DNA of 48,017 nucleotides from Acidobacteriota bacterium (GTDB taxonomy: Bacteria > Acidobacteriota > Terriglobia > Acidiferrales > UBA7541): the NCBI GenBank assembly GCA_003223245.1, contig QHYI01000116.1, forward strand, positions 1-48,017, given 5' to 3'. A program made the translations under genes and the position numbers. Below the pieces are notes generated by a model that made no database searches, was not told the DNA's origin, and saw only the letters and a list, made by a program, of their open reading frames with translations. Below are positions 1 to 8,294 of this stretch, piece by piece. Position 1 is the first letter of the stretch; the number at the start of each line of letters is the position of its first letter.

Positions 1-846
1 CTCGGCTGCGTTCCCCGAGCTATCAGCGATGAATTCAAGAATGGCTTCGCCATGACCTTCGCGGTAGCAGATCTCGATAGAGTCCACGAGGCGCGGGCGC
101 GATTCGGGATTCACCGCCAGGCGGTCTACCAGGACGTACACCGGTTTCGCAAAATCCACATCCAGCAACGTTTCAGGCGACGAGAATTCGTGCACCCGTC
201 CGGCTTGGTACAAGCGATTGAAACCGCGCTTTTGCAATTCCAGCAGACCTTGACGCGCTGCGTCCGCGGAAGGAGAAGCCGTGGTCTTCTTGCTCGATCG
301 TTTCGAAGCGCTCGGCACAGCAGGCGCCGCGATGCGAAATTGATAAAGAACGTAAAACCTCCGCCCCGGTGGCAACAACAAAACACGTGCGGCGATTTCA
401 TCCGGGCTGTCCTTGCGAACCTCTGCGCCGCATTGGATGCAGAGCGTTTGCCCGCATCGCGCGAACAACAACCGCAGATAATCATAAATCTCCGTGGAGG
501 TCGCCACCGTCGAGCGCGGATTGCGTGTGGAATTTTTCTGGCGAATTGCTACCGCTGGAGCAATCCCGGAGATTTCGTCCACGTCCGGCTTTTCCATGCG
601 CTCGAGGAACTGCCGCGCGTAAGCAGAGAGCGATTCGACATAGCGGCGCTGGCCTTCCGCATAAATCGTGTCGAAAGCCAGCGAGGATTTGCCCGAGCCG
701 CTCACGCCGGTGACGACAGTGATGGCGTTGTGCGGAATGTCTACCGTGACGTTTTTGAGGTTATGGACGCGCGCGCCCTGGACACGCAAAGTGTCTTGTT
801 CTGGCTGCAAAACGTCCGGAGGCGCGGTGATCTGTTTCGTCGCCAA
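1..846 (-). CDS. uvrA: UvrA, excinuclease ABC subunit A (N-terminal 282 residues; C-terminus outside window)
   Basis: ATPase and damage-recognition subunit of nucleotide excision repair in the cytoplasm, acting with UvrB and UvrC. The reverse strand translates to an unmistakable UvrA start: [18 protein letters not shown], then the Walker A loop [20 protein letters not shown], then [20 protein letters not shown] and the block [21 protein letters not shown] zinc-knuckle-like C-x2-C (CIQCG) follows around residue 137. The frame stays open to base 1, so about two thirds of the protein is missing. There is no ATG in front of the conserved region; TTG at 844-846 (L-A-T-K-Q-I-T) is the best start, and the frame is closed by a stop at 889-891. 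The long plus-strand frame over the same bases is the antisense image. Identity is certain, the exact start is not. Confidence 0.93.
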   Translation of the reverse strand, partial: MATKQITAPPDVLQPEQDTLRVQGARVHNLKNVTVDIPHNAITVVTGVSGSGKSSLAFDTIYAEGQRRYVESLSAYARQFLERMEKPDVDEISGIAPAVAIRQKNSTRNPRSTVATSTEIYDYLRLLFARCGQTLCIQCGAEVRKDSPDEIAARVLLLPPGRRFYVLYQFRIAAPAVPSASKRSSKKTTASPSADAARQGLLELQKRGFNRLYQAGRVHEFSSPETLLDVDFAKPVYVLVDRLAVNPESRPRLVDSIEICYREGHGEAILEFIADSSGNAAE

Positions 847-942
847 AGAGAAGCCTAGACAGCAGGTTTCGAAGCTACTGCCCAAACTTCAAATTATAAA
901 GCCGCTGTCAAACAGGAGCAAACTGCGCGTGGCGGCCGGGGA

Positions 943-1884
943 TCAGGGTTCTTGGTTCAGGACAATTTCGCCAATTCCACCAGAAACTTTCAAATGAATT
1001 GTCGCGGGCGACTTTCCGTACGCCTCGTTGGTGTACGAGCCGTTCTCCTCTTTCAGGCCATAGGTGCGAATCGACCCAATGCCACCCGACGCCTCGGCAA
1101 TGACCCCAATTTTCTTCGGTAGTCGGATGTTCGCCTGGCCCACACCGCCTTCGATGTTCGCCGTCAAATCCGTCTTACGGTCGCCCGTCAAATCCACGTC
1201 CACCTGGCCGGCTCCCAAGTGCAGATCTAGCCGCGTCAGAGGAACATCCCGGAAATCCAGGTTGCCCTGCCCCGCTCCCATTTCCACGCGCAACTCCAGA
1301 GGAAGATTTTTGCTGAAGCGCAGGTTCCATTCGTTTCTCGAATTGCCGAAGTGCACAGGATGAGACTCCTGGGCGATGGTAATTTCTCCGACGCCATCCG
1401 TGACGTGATAATCGACGCGAGGGTCGTCGTAGCTGTCGGTAAACCGAAAGTCCGCGTCGAGCGCGTGCGCGGAATCGCTGCTGATCGTCAGTTCACCCGC
1501 GCTGATCTCCAATTTAGCGTGGGCGGACTTCGCCCCCTGCAGATCAACCGTCTGCACCGTGTGTTTCATGTCCGCGTGAAAGCCGTGGCTGTGTGCATAG
1601 CCGCGGCCGTGCCAGAGAAGCAGAACAAGAACCGCAACAAACGCCACAATTCCAACCGTTGTCCCTACGGCAATGCCCGGAGACGCGTTAGGGTTGCGGC
1701 TTCGTTGAAAATTGTCGTAAATCATCCCTAGCCCGACGAACACCAGAATCAGCGGCCAGTAATCGAGCATTATGGCCCAGGGCTCGAAACCTGGACGCCA
1801 ATTGCGAATCAGAAAGAGAACGCCAACCGTGATGAGGATAATGGGCAGAACCAGCGACACTCGCCGTGGATTGTCCTGAGGCAT
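943..1884 (-). CDS. LiaF-like membrane protein with N-terminal LiaI/LiaF-type membrane region and C-terminal beta-domain
   Basis: A 313-residue integral membrane protein. Three hydrophobic segments are visible: about residues 9-28, 38-58 and 72-90, the first two matching the LiaI/LiaF-like pattern ([17 protein letters not shown], then [18 protein letters not shown]). The remaining 200 residues are a glycine/valine-rich repetitive beta region ([56 protein letters not shown]), as in the LiaF C-terminal and DUF4097-type beta-helix domains. In Firmicutes LiaF restrains a cell-envelope stress two-component system; no such partner lies next to this gene, so an envelope role is inference. A good GGAGG ribosome site precedes the ATG. 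The gene is monocistronic here, between uvrA and divergent deoB. Confidence 0.7.
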   Translation of the reverse strand: MPQDNPRRVSLVLPIILITVGVLFLIRNWRPGFEPWAIMLDYWPLILVFVGLGMIYDNFQRSRNPNASPGIAVGTTVGIVAFVAVLVLLLWHGRGYAHSHGFHADMKHTVQTVDLQGAKSAHAKLEISAGELTISSDSAHALDADFRFTDSYDDPRVDYHVTDGVGEITIAQESHPVHFGNSRNEWNLRFSKNLPLELRVEMGAGQGNLDFRDVPLTRLDLHLGAGQVDVDLTGDRKTDLTANIEGGVGQANIRLPKKIGVIAEASGGIGSIRTYGLKEENGSYTNEAYGKSPATIHLKVSGGIGEIVLNQEP

Positions 1885-2079
1885 GGCACACCTCCACTCC
1901 TTGTATTACGCACGCAAATGAAAAATAGTTCAGCCGGTAAAGGATACCGTACAACGCGCCCAGCTAGACTTGGTAAATGGGCGGTTACACGGCGCAGCAG
2001 TAGTGGCTACAAGGAAGCTCTCCTGTTTTGCCCACGATTCGCCCCGGTTCGGGTGTGATAAAGTCTTGTCGAAGGGGCT

Positions 2080-3294
2080 GTGAAGACGAGCGTGAACACG
2101 TACACGAGAGTCTTCTGGATTGTTCTGGACAGTGTCGGAATCGGTGAATTGCCAGACGCGGCCGATTACGGCGACGCGGGAAGAAATACTCTGGGCCATA
2201 TCGCCGAATCGCGGCCGCTGCAAATTCCCAATCTTGTTCAACTCGGCCTCGCCAATCTCGCTCCATTGAAATTCCAGACGCCCCCGGCAACTCCGCTCGC
2301 GGCTTACGGCAAAGGCGCCACGCGTTCCCCCGGAAAAGACACTACCACCGGACATTGGGAGATGGCTGGCGTGTGGCTCGAGCAAGCCTTTCCTGTTTAC
2401 AAGAACGGATTTCCCCGCGAGCTGATCGAAGAATTCGAAAAACAGATCGGCAGAAAGACCCTAGGCAACAAGCCGGCCTCGGGAACGGAAATCATCAAGG
2501 AGCTGGGCGAAGAGCACGTGCGAAGCGGTACGCCCATCGTTTATACGTCCGGCGACAGCGTTTTTCAGATTGCCGCGCATGAAGACGTCATTGCCGTCAC
2601 CGAACTCTACCGCATGTGTGAAACAGCGCGGCGCTTGCTCGATGGGCCACATCGTGTCGGACGCGTGATTGCCCGGCCGTTTACGGGAACGCCCGGGAAC
2701 TTCGTACGCACCGCGCGTCGCCACGACTATGCAGTGGATCCGCCTAAGCCGATGCTTCTTGACGTGCTTGTCGAGCGCAAAGTGCGCGTCCTGGGCGTGG
2801 GAAAAATTCGCGACATTTACAACGGTCGCGGCGTGGATGAATACCTCACCACCAAGGGCAACGCTGACGGCATGGCGAAACTAACCACTGCCGCGAAAGA
2901 ACGTAAAGACGGACTGATTTTCTGCAACCTCGTCGATTTCGACATGCTGTATGGCCACCGTAAAGACGTCGAAGGATTCGCGAAATCGCTCGAGGAGTTC
3001 GACCGCATGCTCGGCGATTTTCTGCCGCTGCTCAGTCTCTCGGATTTGCTGATGATCACCGCGGACCACGGTTGCGATCCTGATCCGCGCTGGCCCACGA
3101 CCGACCATTCGCGCGAATATGTCCCTATCCTTGCCTACTCCCCGGGAAGCGGCAGAGGCGTGAATCTCCTCGTGCGCCAGACCCTGGCCGACATGGGCCA
3201 AACCATCGCCGAAAATTTCGGCGGCAAGATCCCGCACGGCAAGAGTTTCCTCGCAGAGTTGGGAACTCAGCGAACCAGCGAAGTTGCCCGGTAG
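2080..3294 (+). CDS. deoB: Phosphopentomutase
   Basis: Interconverts ribose/deoxyribose 1-phosphate and 5-phosphate in nucleoside salvage; cytoplasmic, alkaline-phosphatase superfamily, two Mn ions. The 404 residues match the usual length. Visible landmarks: [20 protein letters not shown] at the N-terminus (metal-binding Asp), [11 protein letters not shown] (phospho-acceptor Thr), the long cap domain, and [20 protein letters not shown] with the Asp/His metal ligands, followed by [14 protein letters not shown] at 2080 is chosen because GAAGGGG lies just upstream and the conserved region begins ten codons later; GTG at 2092 is an alternative. Its last 28 bases overlap tail to tail with the tauE-like gene on the other strand. 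Confidence 0.95.
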   Translation: MKTSVNTYTRVFWIVLDSVGIGELPDAADYGDAGRNTLGHIAESRPLQIPNLVQLGLANLAPLKFQTPPATPLAAYGKGATRSPGKDTTTGHWEMAGVWLEQAFPVYKNGFPRELIEEFEKQIGRKTLGNKPASGTEIIKELGEEHVRSGTPIVYTSGDSVFQIAAHEDVIAVTELYRMCETARRLLDGPHRVGRVIARPFTGTPGNFVRTARRHDYAVDPPKPMLLDVLVERKVRVLGVGKIRDIYNGRGVDEYLTTKGNADGMAKLTTAAKERKDGLIFCNLVDFDMLYGHRKDVEGFAKSLEEFDRMLGDFLPLLSLSDLLMITADHGCDPDPRWPTTDHSREYVPILAYSPGSGRGVNLLVRQTLADMGQTIAENFGGKIPHGKSFLAELGTQRTSEVAR

Positions 3295-4091
3295 TGCTCG
3301 GCTGCCGTAGTGCTTCGAACGGTTGCATTGGCCTCTTTCAGCGAGCGGGCCTTCACGCCCGCAACCACCAATTGAAGCCCCGCGCAGATGGCCAGGATGG
3401 CCATCACAGCACGAAGGCGGTGCGCCGGAATGCGGCGCGCAAGGAAGCAGCCCAGAATCACGCCAGGCAGTCCACCGATGAGCAGCGGAAAAAGTACAGA
3501 CGAGCTGATCGAGCCGACGGTCCAGTGAAAGACGCTGCCGATCACCGCAAGCACCAGGCCGAAGAGCAAATCGGTGCCCACCACCTGCGAAGGTGTCATT
3601 TCCGAATAGTTGAGCAGTAGCATGGTTCCTAAGGCCCCAGCACCGGCAGAGGAAAATCCCGATTCCACTCCGATGGGAAAGGCGAGCCAGGGCAGCCAAT
3701 GGGAATTTTTGAAGGCGAAAGCACGATTGCGCGCGCGGGGAGCAAAGGTAAGCGCCGAACAGAGAGCCAGCACGACTCCAAGAATGATGACGACCGTCGG
3801 GTTGCCGCCGCGCGTGGTCATAAAGCGAAGCACCAGAGTTCCGACCAGGAGGCCAGGGATCGCTCCACGCAGCAGCAGCCAGAAGTACCGCGAGTGAATC
3901 TGCCGGCTAAACAGATAGAACGGCGCGGCTACCAGCCGCACGACGCCGGCAAACACGAAAGCGGTGCCCACGGCCTCTCCCACAGAGAGCCCGCTCAAAA
4001 GCAGGAGCGCGGGTACGGTGAAACTCCCGCCGCCGATTCCCGTAAGTCCGACGGCCAGAGCGATGACGAATCCGATCAGAAGCTGCGTCAT
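3267..4091 (-). CDS. TauE/SafE-family sulfite/sulfonate exporter-like permease
   Basis: A 274-residue polytopic membrane protein. The N-terminal [20 protein letters not shown] plus [20 protein letters not shown] is the hallmark first half of the TauE/SafE repeat, and the second half repeats it ([20 protein letters not shown], then [20 protein letters not shown]). About eight membrane spans are visible. The ATG at 4089-4091 overlaps the cysH stop as ATGA, so it is the last gene of the cysDNH operon; an open frame extending 33 codons upstream lies inside cysH and is rejected as the start. Context suggests it moves sulfite, sulfate or another sulfur anion, but family members are diverse and direction of transport cannot be read from the sequence. 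Confidence 0.85.
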   Translation of the reverse strand: MTQLLIGFVIALAVGLTGIGGGSFTVPALLLLSGLSVGEAVGTAFVFAGVVRLVAAPFYLFSRQIHSRYFWLLLRGAIPGLLVGTLVLRFMTTRGGNPTVVIILGVVLALCSALTFAPRARNRAFAFKNSHWLPWLAFPIGVESGFSSAGAGALGTMLLLNYSEMTPSQVVGTDLLFGLVLAVIGSVFHWTVGSISSSVLFPLLIGGLPGVILGCFLARRIPAHRLRAVMAILAICAGLQLVVAGVKARSLKEANATVRSTTAAEHYRATSLVR

Positions 4092-4795
4092 TCGGCACGC
4101 TCGGAAAACGTGTGAATTCCGCATTCTAGCTTGCGTCCGCCCCAGCGGCCGGAGCGCACGTTGCCTGGATCGGCAGGAATCGCCGTGCAAGGTTCACAGC
4201 CAATGCTGGGATAACCGGCATCGTAGAGCGGCAAATACGCCAGGCGATGTCCGCCCGTGTATTCCCACACCTGCGCCCATTTCCAATCGGCGAGCGGACT
4301 GACCTTGAGCAAAGTTTTGCCGCTGGGAAGCCGATGCTGCTCGACTTTCTTAAGATTCGCGCGCGTGGCAGACTGTTCGCGACGCAAGCCGGTGAACCAC
4401 ACGTCAAACGGTTCCAGCGCTTTCACGAGCGGCGCGACTTTGCGAAGCTGGCAGCACGCCGTGGGGTCCGATTGATAGAGCAGGCCGCGCTCGGCTTCCT
4501 GCTGCTCTACGGTTTTTTCCGGGAGCACGTTCACCAGGTTCAGGTTCCAGTCCGCGGCAAGGCGGTCGCGAAATTTGTAGGTCTCGGCAAAGTGGTAGCC
4601 GGTTTCGAGAAAAAGCACCGGAATTTGCGGCAGGCGCTTGCGGAGAAAATCAAGAACGATGATGTCCTCCGCCTGAAAACTGCAAGTAAGGCAAGCTCGG
4701 GCGGCTTGTGAGCCCGCCAGAACGGCATCGAGCAGTTGCTCGATGTTCAAAGTCTCGATTTCGTGGGAATTGAGAGTATTGAGAGTGAAGCTCAT
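4088..4795 (-). CDS. cysH: Assimilatory adenylyl-sulfate (APS) reductase, CysH family
   Basis: Reduces adenylyl sulfate to sulfite and AMP in cysteine synthesis. The 235 residues show the PP-loop-derived nucleotide fold (CSFQAEDIIVLDFL; ETGYHFAETYKFRDRL) and both cysteine pairs that bind a [4Fe-4S] cluster: CC at 114-115 (TACCQLRK) and C200/C203 (IGCEPC). These pairs are found in APS-type reductases and are absent from the PAPS-type enzyme of E. coli. The catalytic C-terminal cysteine is C225 in KLECGIHTF. Start and stop both overlap neighbours: its ATG overlaps the cysN stop (ATGA at 4792-4795) and its stop overlaps the tauE-like start. APS preference is inferred from the cluster ligands and fits the loss of a functional APS kinase domain in the adjacent CysN. 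Confidence 0.93.
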   Translation of the reverse strand: MSFTLNTLNSHEIETLNIEQLLDAVLAGSQAARACLTCSFQAEDIIVLDFLRKRLPQIPVLFLETGYHFAETYKFRDRLAADWNLNLVNVLPEKTVEQQEAERGLLYQSDPTACCQLRKVAPLVKALEPFDVWFTGLRREQSATRANLKKVEQHRLPSGKTLLKVSPLADWKWAQVWEYTGGHRLAYLPLYDAGYPSIGCEPCTAIPADPGNVRSGRWGGRKLECGIHTFSERAE

Positions 4796-6558
4796 TTCAC
4801 ACTTCCCTTCTGGCCGGCCTGTAGCTCTGGCGCCAGGCGCAGTTTTTCAGCGAAGTTCAGCGCGTCGCGGATGACTTGTGTCTCATTAGTTTCCGTATCT
4901 GAGTTCACTGTGCCCGTCAGTGACGCTTGGTCGAAAATCGTTTCGCGAGGAATTCCTGTTAGCGCCTCCGGGTGCAACGAAAGGTTTGCGCAAACAACGA
5001 GCAAGCCTGCGGCGTAAAGCGACGTCAGGAAACCTGCCAAAACCGGGGAGTCCACACCGGAGCCATTCACAACAACAACTTCGAAGCCTGCGTGAAAAAG
5101 CGCGCGCTCGAGCGACTTTGCGAGCCCTATGCGGTTTCCAAGCAGCACTACCCCTGGCTTGTGGCCGTGGCGGCGATGCCTTTCCTGCGCGGCAACTTCC
5201 CGAAGCTCAGCTTCCACCGAAGCAGAATCTCGCTCCTCCGGACTTGCATCGTCCGCGATGTACGTCTCGCGAACCATGCCCGCTCCCACGGTGGCGTTCG
5301 ACAACGGATCAAGCAGAATGAAACTGCCTGTTGCGCGACTCGTGGTGTAAGGATCGAGGAACAGCGGCTGATTGGTTTCCACTTCCACTTCCGCAATGCC
5401 ATTCATTTCCAGCCGTTCCGCGGGCTCGTGTTCCAAGGTATTGACATTGACCCGATGAAGAATCCGGGGAATGCGAGCCTTAACCAAGCGCGTCGTCTGT
5501 TTCAGGAGCAGCGGCTTTCCGCACAAAAGCGGATCCGCGTGAAGCCAAACCACCGTGGCGGAAAAGCTGCGCGAGACCGCAGGAAGATTCGACGGTGAAA
5601 CCAGCATGTCGCCGCGGCTCAAATCGATTTCATTTTCGAGTTGTACCGTGATCGACTGCGGCGCGAACGTCTGTTCCCAATTGCCATCGAAGCCCACAAT
5701 CGCCTTCACTCGCGTTTCCTGGCCGGAGGGAAGCGCCACAAGCGCATCCCCCGAACGCAACGAGCCGCTCGCCAGCTGTCCCGCAAATCCGCGAAAACGG
5801 AAATCCGGGCGAATCACGTATTGAATCGGAAAGCGCACCGCGTCTAGCGCGTGGGTTTGGCGAAAATCCACGGTTTCGAGATGCTCCAAAAGAGTCGGTC
5901 CCGCATACCAAGGCATGTTTTCGCTGGCGCTGACAACGTTGTCGCCTGCCAGCGCGCTGATCGGAATGCACTGCACGGAAGGAACGCCCAATTGCGATGC
6001 AAGCGAAAGAAAGTCCCGCTGCAGACGAAGGAAAACATCCTCGCGGTAATCCACGAGATCCATTTTGTTGATCGCTGCGAGCACCCACGGAATCCCCAGC
6101 AGCGAAGCGATGTAGGCATGGCGATGCGTTTGCGTCAGCAAACCTTTGGTGGCGTCCACGAGAATAATCGCGAGATCGGCCGTCGACGCGCCTGTGGCCA
6201 TGTTCCGCGTGTACTGTTCATGGCCCGGCGTGTCCGCGATAATGAACTTGCGCCGCGCGGTGCTGAAATAACGATAGGCAACGTCAATGGTAATGCCCTG
6301 CTCGCGCTCCGCGCGCAACCCGTCGGTCAGCAACGAAAAATCAAAAGCGCCGCCAGAGCGGTTGATCTTGCTCTTTTGCACCGAAACAACCTGGTCTTCG
6401 TAGACCGCCTTCGCGTCGTGCAGCAAGCGGCCAATCAGCGTGGACTTGCCATCGTCCACGCTGCCCGCGGTGGTAAACCGGAGTAAGTCTTTGCGCAGAT
6501 CGGCTTTAAGAAACGCCGCAAGGCTTTCCGAACGCACGGCAGGAGCGATGGTAAGCAT
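4792..6558 (-). CDS. cysN: Sulfate adenylyltransferase large subunit CysN with a C-terminal degenerate APS-kinase (CysC-like) domain
   Basis: GTPase subunit of ATP sulfurylase; with CysD it makes APS from sulfate and ATP. Residues 1-450 are a standard EF-Tu-like CysN: P-loop AGSVDDGKSTLIGRLL (about 31-46), switch region EREQGITIDVAYRYF, DTPGHEQYTRNMATGAS, NKMD, then the beta-barrel domains. Residues about 452-588 align in layout with the APS kinase half of bifunctional CysNC, but the P-loop is gone: where CysC has G-x-x-G-x-G-K-S, this protein reads GNRIGLAKS (474-482). The DGDNxR block is replaced by NGSGVD, and the rest is short and eroded. The domain is therefore probably inactive as a kinase. 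Start ATG overlaps the cysD stop as TGATG; the stop overlaps cysH as ATGA. Confidence 0.93.
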   Translation of the reverse strand: MLTIAPAVRSESLAAFLKADLRKDLLRFTTAGSVDDGKSTLIGRLLHDAKAVYEDQVVSVQKSKINRSGGAFDFSLLTDGLRAEREQGITIDVAYRYFSTARRKFIIADTPGHEQYTRNMATGASTADLAIILVDATKGLLTQTHRHAYIASLLGIPWVLAAINKMDLVDYREDVFLRLQRDFLSLASQLGVPSVQCIPISALAGDNVVSASENMPWYAGPTLLEHLETVDFRQTHALDAVRFPIQYVIRPDFRFRGFAGQLASGSLRSGDALVALPSGQETRVKAIVGFDGNWEQTFAPQSITVQLENEIDLSRGDMLVSPSNLPAVSRSFSATVVWLHADPLLCGKPLLLKQTTRLVKARIPRILHRVNVNTLEHEPAERLEMNGIAEVEVETNQPLFLDPYTTSRATGSFILLDPLSNATVGAGMVRETYIADDASPEERDSASVEAELREVAAQERHRRHGHKPGVVLLGNRIGLAKSLERALFHAGFEVVVVNGSGVDSPVLAGFLTSLYAAGLLVVCANLSLHPEALTGIPRETIFDQASLTGTVNSDTETNETQVIRDALNFAEKLRLAPELQAGQKGSVK

Positions 6559-7715
6559 CAGAAATAGCCCTCGCGTTTCTTCAATTCCATCGATCCTTCT
6601 TCGTCGTGGTCGATGGCGCGGTTCTCGCGCTCGGAGCGGCGGAAAGAAATCATTTCTTCAATGATCTTCGGCACCGTGTCTGCTTCGGAACGAATCGCGC
6701 CCGTGCACGGAACGCATCCGAGCGAACGCATGCGGCACTTGATCCATTGCACTTTTTCGCCGGGCAAAAGTTCGTCGGGAGAATAAATCAGCACGATGGA
6801 ACCGTTGCGTACCACCGCTTGGCGTTCGCGGGCATAATAGAGCGGAACGATGGGAATATTTTCCGCGTGGATGTAAAGCCACACGTCGAGCTCCGTCCAG
6901 TTCGAAAGCGGAAAAACGCGAATGCTCTCCGATTTTTCGATGCGGGAATTGAACAGGTTCCACAGTTCCGGCCGTTGATTCTTGGGATCCCACTGGCCTT
7001 GCGAATCGCGAAACGAGTAAATGCGCTCCTTGGCGCGCGACTTTTCCTCGTCGCGCCGCGCTCCGCCAAATGCCGCGTTGAATCCACCCGCCGCAAGCGC
7101 GTCCAGCAACGCTTTCGTCTTGAGCAGCCCGCAGCATCTCTGCGTGCCGAGGACAAAAGGATTCGCGCCCTGCTCCAGTGCTTCGCGGTTTTGATGCACG
7201 ATCAGTTCGGCGCCGATTTCGCGCGTGTACGAATCGCGAAACTCGATCATTTCCGGAAATTTGTAGCTGGTGTCGATGTGCAGCAGCGGAAACGGGATTT
7301 TCCCCGGATAAAAAGCTTTCTGCGCCAGGCGTAGCATCACCGAAGAATCTTTGCCGATGGAATACAGCATGACCGGGCGGGAAAATTCCGCAGCCGCTTC
7401 GCGCAGGATGAAGATGCTCTCGGCTTCGAGTGTAGCCAGATGCCCAAGCCGCCGTTCCAGTCCCCATGAGGGTGGCGCCTCGGAAACTTCTGGGCTCAGC
7501 GTTTCGTTGTTATGGAAACCCGCAGACGAAAGTTCTCCTGTCACAGCGTGGCCGGGGCGCAGCTTTGTCCCGAGTGCAAGCGAGGGAATGCTGCGCCCCA
7601 TCTCAGCACCGTCGATCCGCTGGGAACCCGAGTTGTAGGGGCGCTCATTCGGCGAGCCATTGTTACTGGACGCCGGCAGCGTTTGCTGCGGCGGCTGCAG
7701 CCCTGAAAAAGTCAT
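6558..7715 (-). CDS. cysD: Sulfate adenylyltransferase small subunit CysD, with an unusual N-terminal extension
   Basis: Catalytic ATP-sulfurylase subunit (PP-loop fold) that adenylates sulfate. The core starts near [20 protein letters not shown] and shows the PP-loop [58 protein letters not shown] and the C-terminal KKREGYF. The family is about 300 residues; this frame gives 385 because about 85 residues of low-complexity, Ser/Pro/Gly-rich sequence precede the core. ATG at 7713-7715 is preferred since GAAGGGACCAAGG sits directly upstream; a start further upstream has no site. The extension lies next to hairpin-rich repeat-like DNA (7741-7860) and may derive from it. First gene of the operon, behind an attenuator-like leader. 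The core identity is secure, the start is moderately so. Confidence 0.92.
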   Translation of the reverse strand: MTFSGLQPPQQTLPASSNNGSPNERPYNSGSQRIDGAEMGRSIPSLALGTKLRPGHAVTGELSSAGFHNNETLSPEVSEAPPSWGLERRLGHLATLEAESIFILREAAAEFSRPVMLYSIGKDSSVMLRLAQKAFYPGKIPFPLLHIDTSYKFPEMIEFRDSYTREIGAELIVHQNREALEQGANPFVLGTQRCCGLLKTKALLDALAAGGFNAAFGGARRDEEKSRAKERIYSFRDSQGQWDPKNQRPELWNLFNSRIEKSESIRVFPLSNWTELDVWLYIHAENIPIVPLYYARERQAVVRNGSIVLIYSPDELLPGEKVQWIKCRMRSLGCVPCTGAIRSEADTVPKIIEEMISFRRSERENRAIDHDEEGSMELKKREGYF

Positions 7716-7740
7716 ATCCTTGGTCCCTTCACCAAAATGT

Positions 7741-7860
7741 CCCGACAACCCGTGCAAAAGGCGGCTCCGGTGTCATCCCGAGCCGTAGCTCAGGCCTTTG
7801 CAGCTAGAGCCTTTAGGCCTGAGGGGTCAGCTTTGTTTTTCGCAATGTCCGGCCTGACCG
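7741..7860. repeat. Hairpin-rich, repeat-like segment in the cysD 5' leader
   Basis: Between the attenuator terminator and cysD the DNA contains a perfect inverted repeat with 9-base arms, CTCAGGCCT (7789-7797) and AGGCCTGAG (7815-7823), separated by 17 bases, with further symmetric AAAGG/CCTTT elements inside. It resembles the short palindromic interspersed elements common between acidobacterial genes. No second copy was found in this window, so dispersal is not shown. Confidence 0.35.
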
Positions 7861-7880
7861 AGTTTCTTCAACAGACTCCC

Positions 7881-7922
7881 AAAAACACAAAACCCACCTG
7901 CCAGCTTTTCTGGCGGTGGGTT
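7881..7922 (-). terminator. Intrinsic terminator in the cys operon leader (attenuator terminator)
   Basis: Read on the minus strand: AACCCACCGCCAG, loop AAAAG, then CTGGCAGGTGGGTT, a 13-bp stem with one bulged A, followed by the T-rich run TTTTGTGTTTTT. It lies 31 bases past the stop of the Cys-rich leader ORF and about 165 bases before cysD, in the sense of the operon and with no complete gene ending just before it. Its 5' arm can also pair with bases 7970-7980 of the leader (TCTGGCG with CGCCAGA), giving an alternative antiterminator. Confidence 0.75.
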
Positions 7923-7953
7923 TAAGAAAACTGAATCGGCTAGATGCTTTGCT

Positions 7954-8019
7954 TTAGACGGCTAGCCTTCCCGCGCCAGAATGTTGTGTGCGACACATAC
8001 AACATGCGCAACACAGCAT
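7954..8019 (-). CDS. Cys-rich leader peptide of the cysDNH operon (21 residues)
   Basis: A 21-codon ORF beginning MLCCACCMCR: five of the first nine residues are cysteine (TGT TGC ... TGT TGT ... TGT). It sits between a sigma70-like promoter (8072-8100) and an intrinsic terminator (7881-7922), upstream of genes that make sulfite for cysteine synthesis. This is the arrangement of amino-acid attenuators: when Cys-tRNA is short the ribosome should stall on the Cys run and leave 7970-7980 free to pair with the terminator's 5' arm; when Cys is plentiful it runs to the stop codon at 7954-7956 and masks that segment. A second small stem, GGCTAG/CTAGCC (7962-7967 with 7938-7943), straddles the stop codon. 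The ribosome site is weak (AGCGGG directly before ATG), and the frame continues upstream to a possible GTG. Function is inference from layout. Confidence 0.65.
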   Translation of the reverse strand: MLCCACCMCRTQHSGAGRLAV

Positions 8020-8071
8020 CCCGCTGTTTGCAGGGTTCTGGCGAAGTTGGCTTGCGTAACTCACGGAGAAC

Positions 8072-8100
8072 AGTGTAACTTGCCTGCCCGTTAGATGCAA
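8072..8100 (-). promoter_or_regulatory. Sigma70-like promoter of the cys operon leader
   Basis: On the minus strand TTGCAT (8095-8100) is followed after exactly 17 bases by TACACT (8072-8077). Transcription would begin near 8065, about 46 bases before the leader ATG. The next gene upstream on this strand ends at 8295, so a promoter is expected here. Confidence 0.55.
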
Positions 8101-8110
8101 CCCTGCCGAG

Positions 8111-8140
8111 AATCGATACTTTTTCTGCATACTATCGATT
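8111..8140. promoter_or_regulatory. Inverted repeat, candidate operator upstream of the cys promoter
   Basis: Perfect 8-base arms AATCGATA (8111-8118) and TATCGATT (8133-8140) flank a 14-base A/T-rich spacer, so arm centres are 22 bases (about two helical turns) apart. The element lies just upstream of the putative -35 box, at roughly -46 to -75, where activators of sulfur genes often bind. No regulator gene is adjacent; the bound protein is unknown. Confidence 0.45.
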
Positions 8141-8294
8141 TTTTGCTGTGCCCCTTGTCGGGCTCGCCAGGCGGTCAATTGACCTTACGGAACGTTATGC
8201 CGCGGGCTGGGGGTGAGAAGAGGAGTAAGAAATGTGCGTGTCGCTCGTTCGATCGAACGTATCCAAGCAGCGCAAGCTTGGTCTTTGCCTGGCG

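Noticed and set aside
52-858. Long open frame on the plus strand (268 codons) at the window start
   Set aside because: It is the antisense image of uvrA, whose Walker A and other motifs are read on the minus strand.
7920-8100. SAM (S-box) or other known riboswitch before cysD
   Set aside because: None of the conserved riboswitch core sequences were found; a translated Cys-rich leader explains the terminator better.
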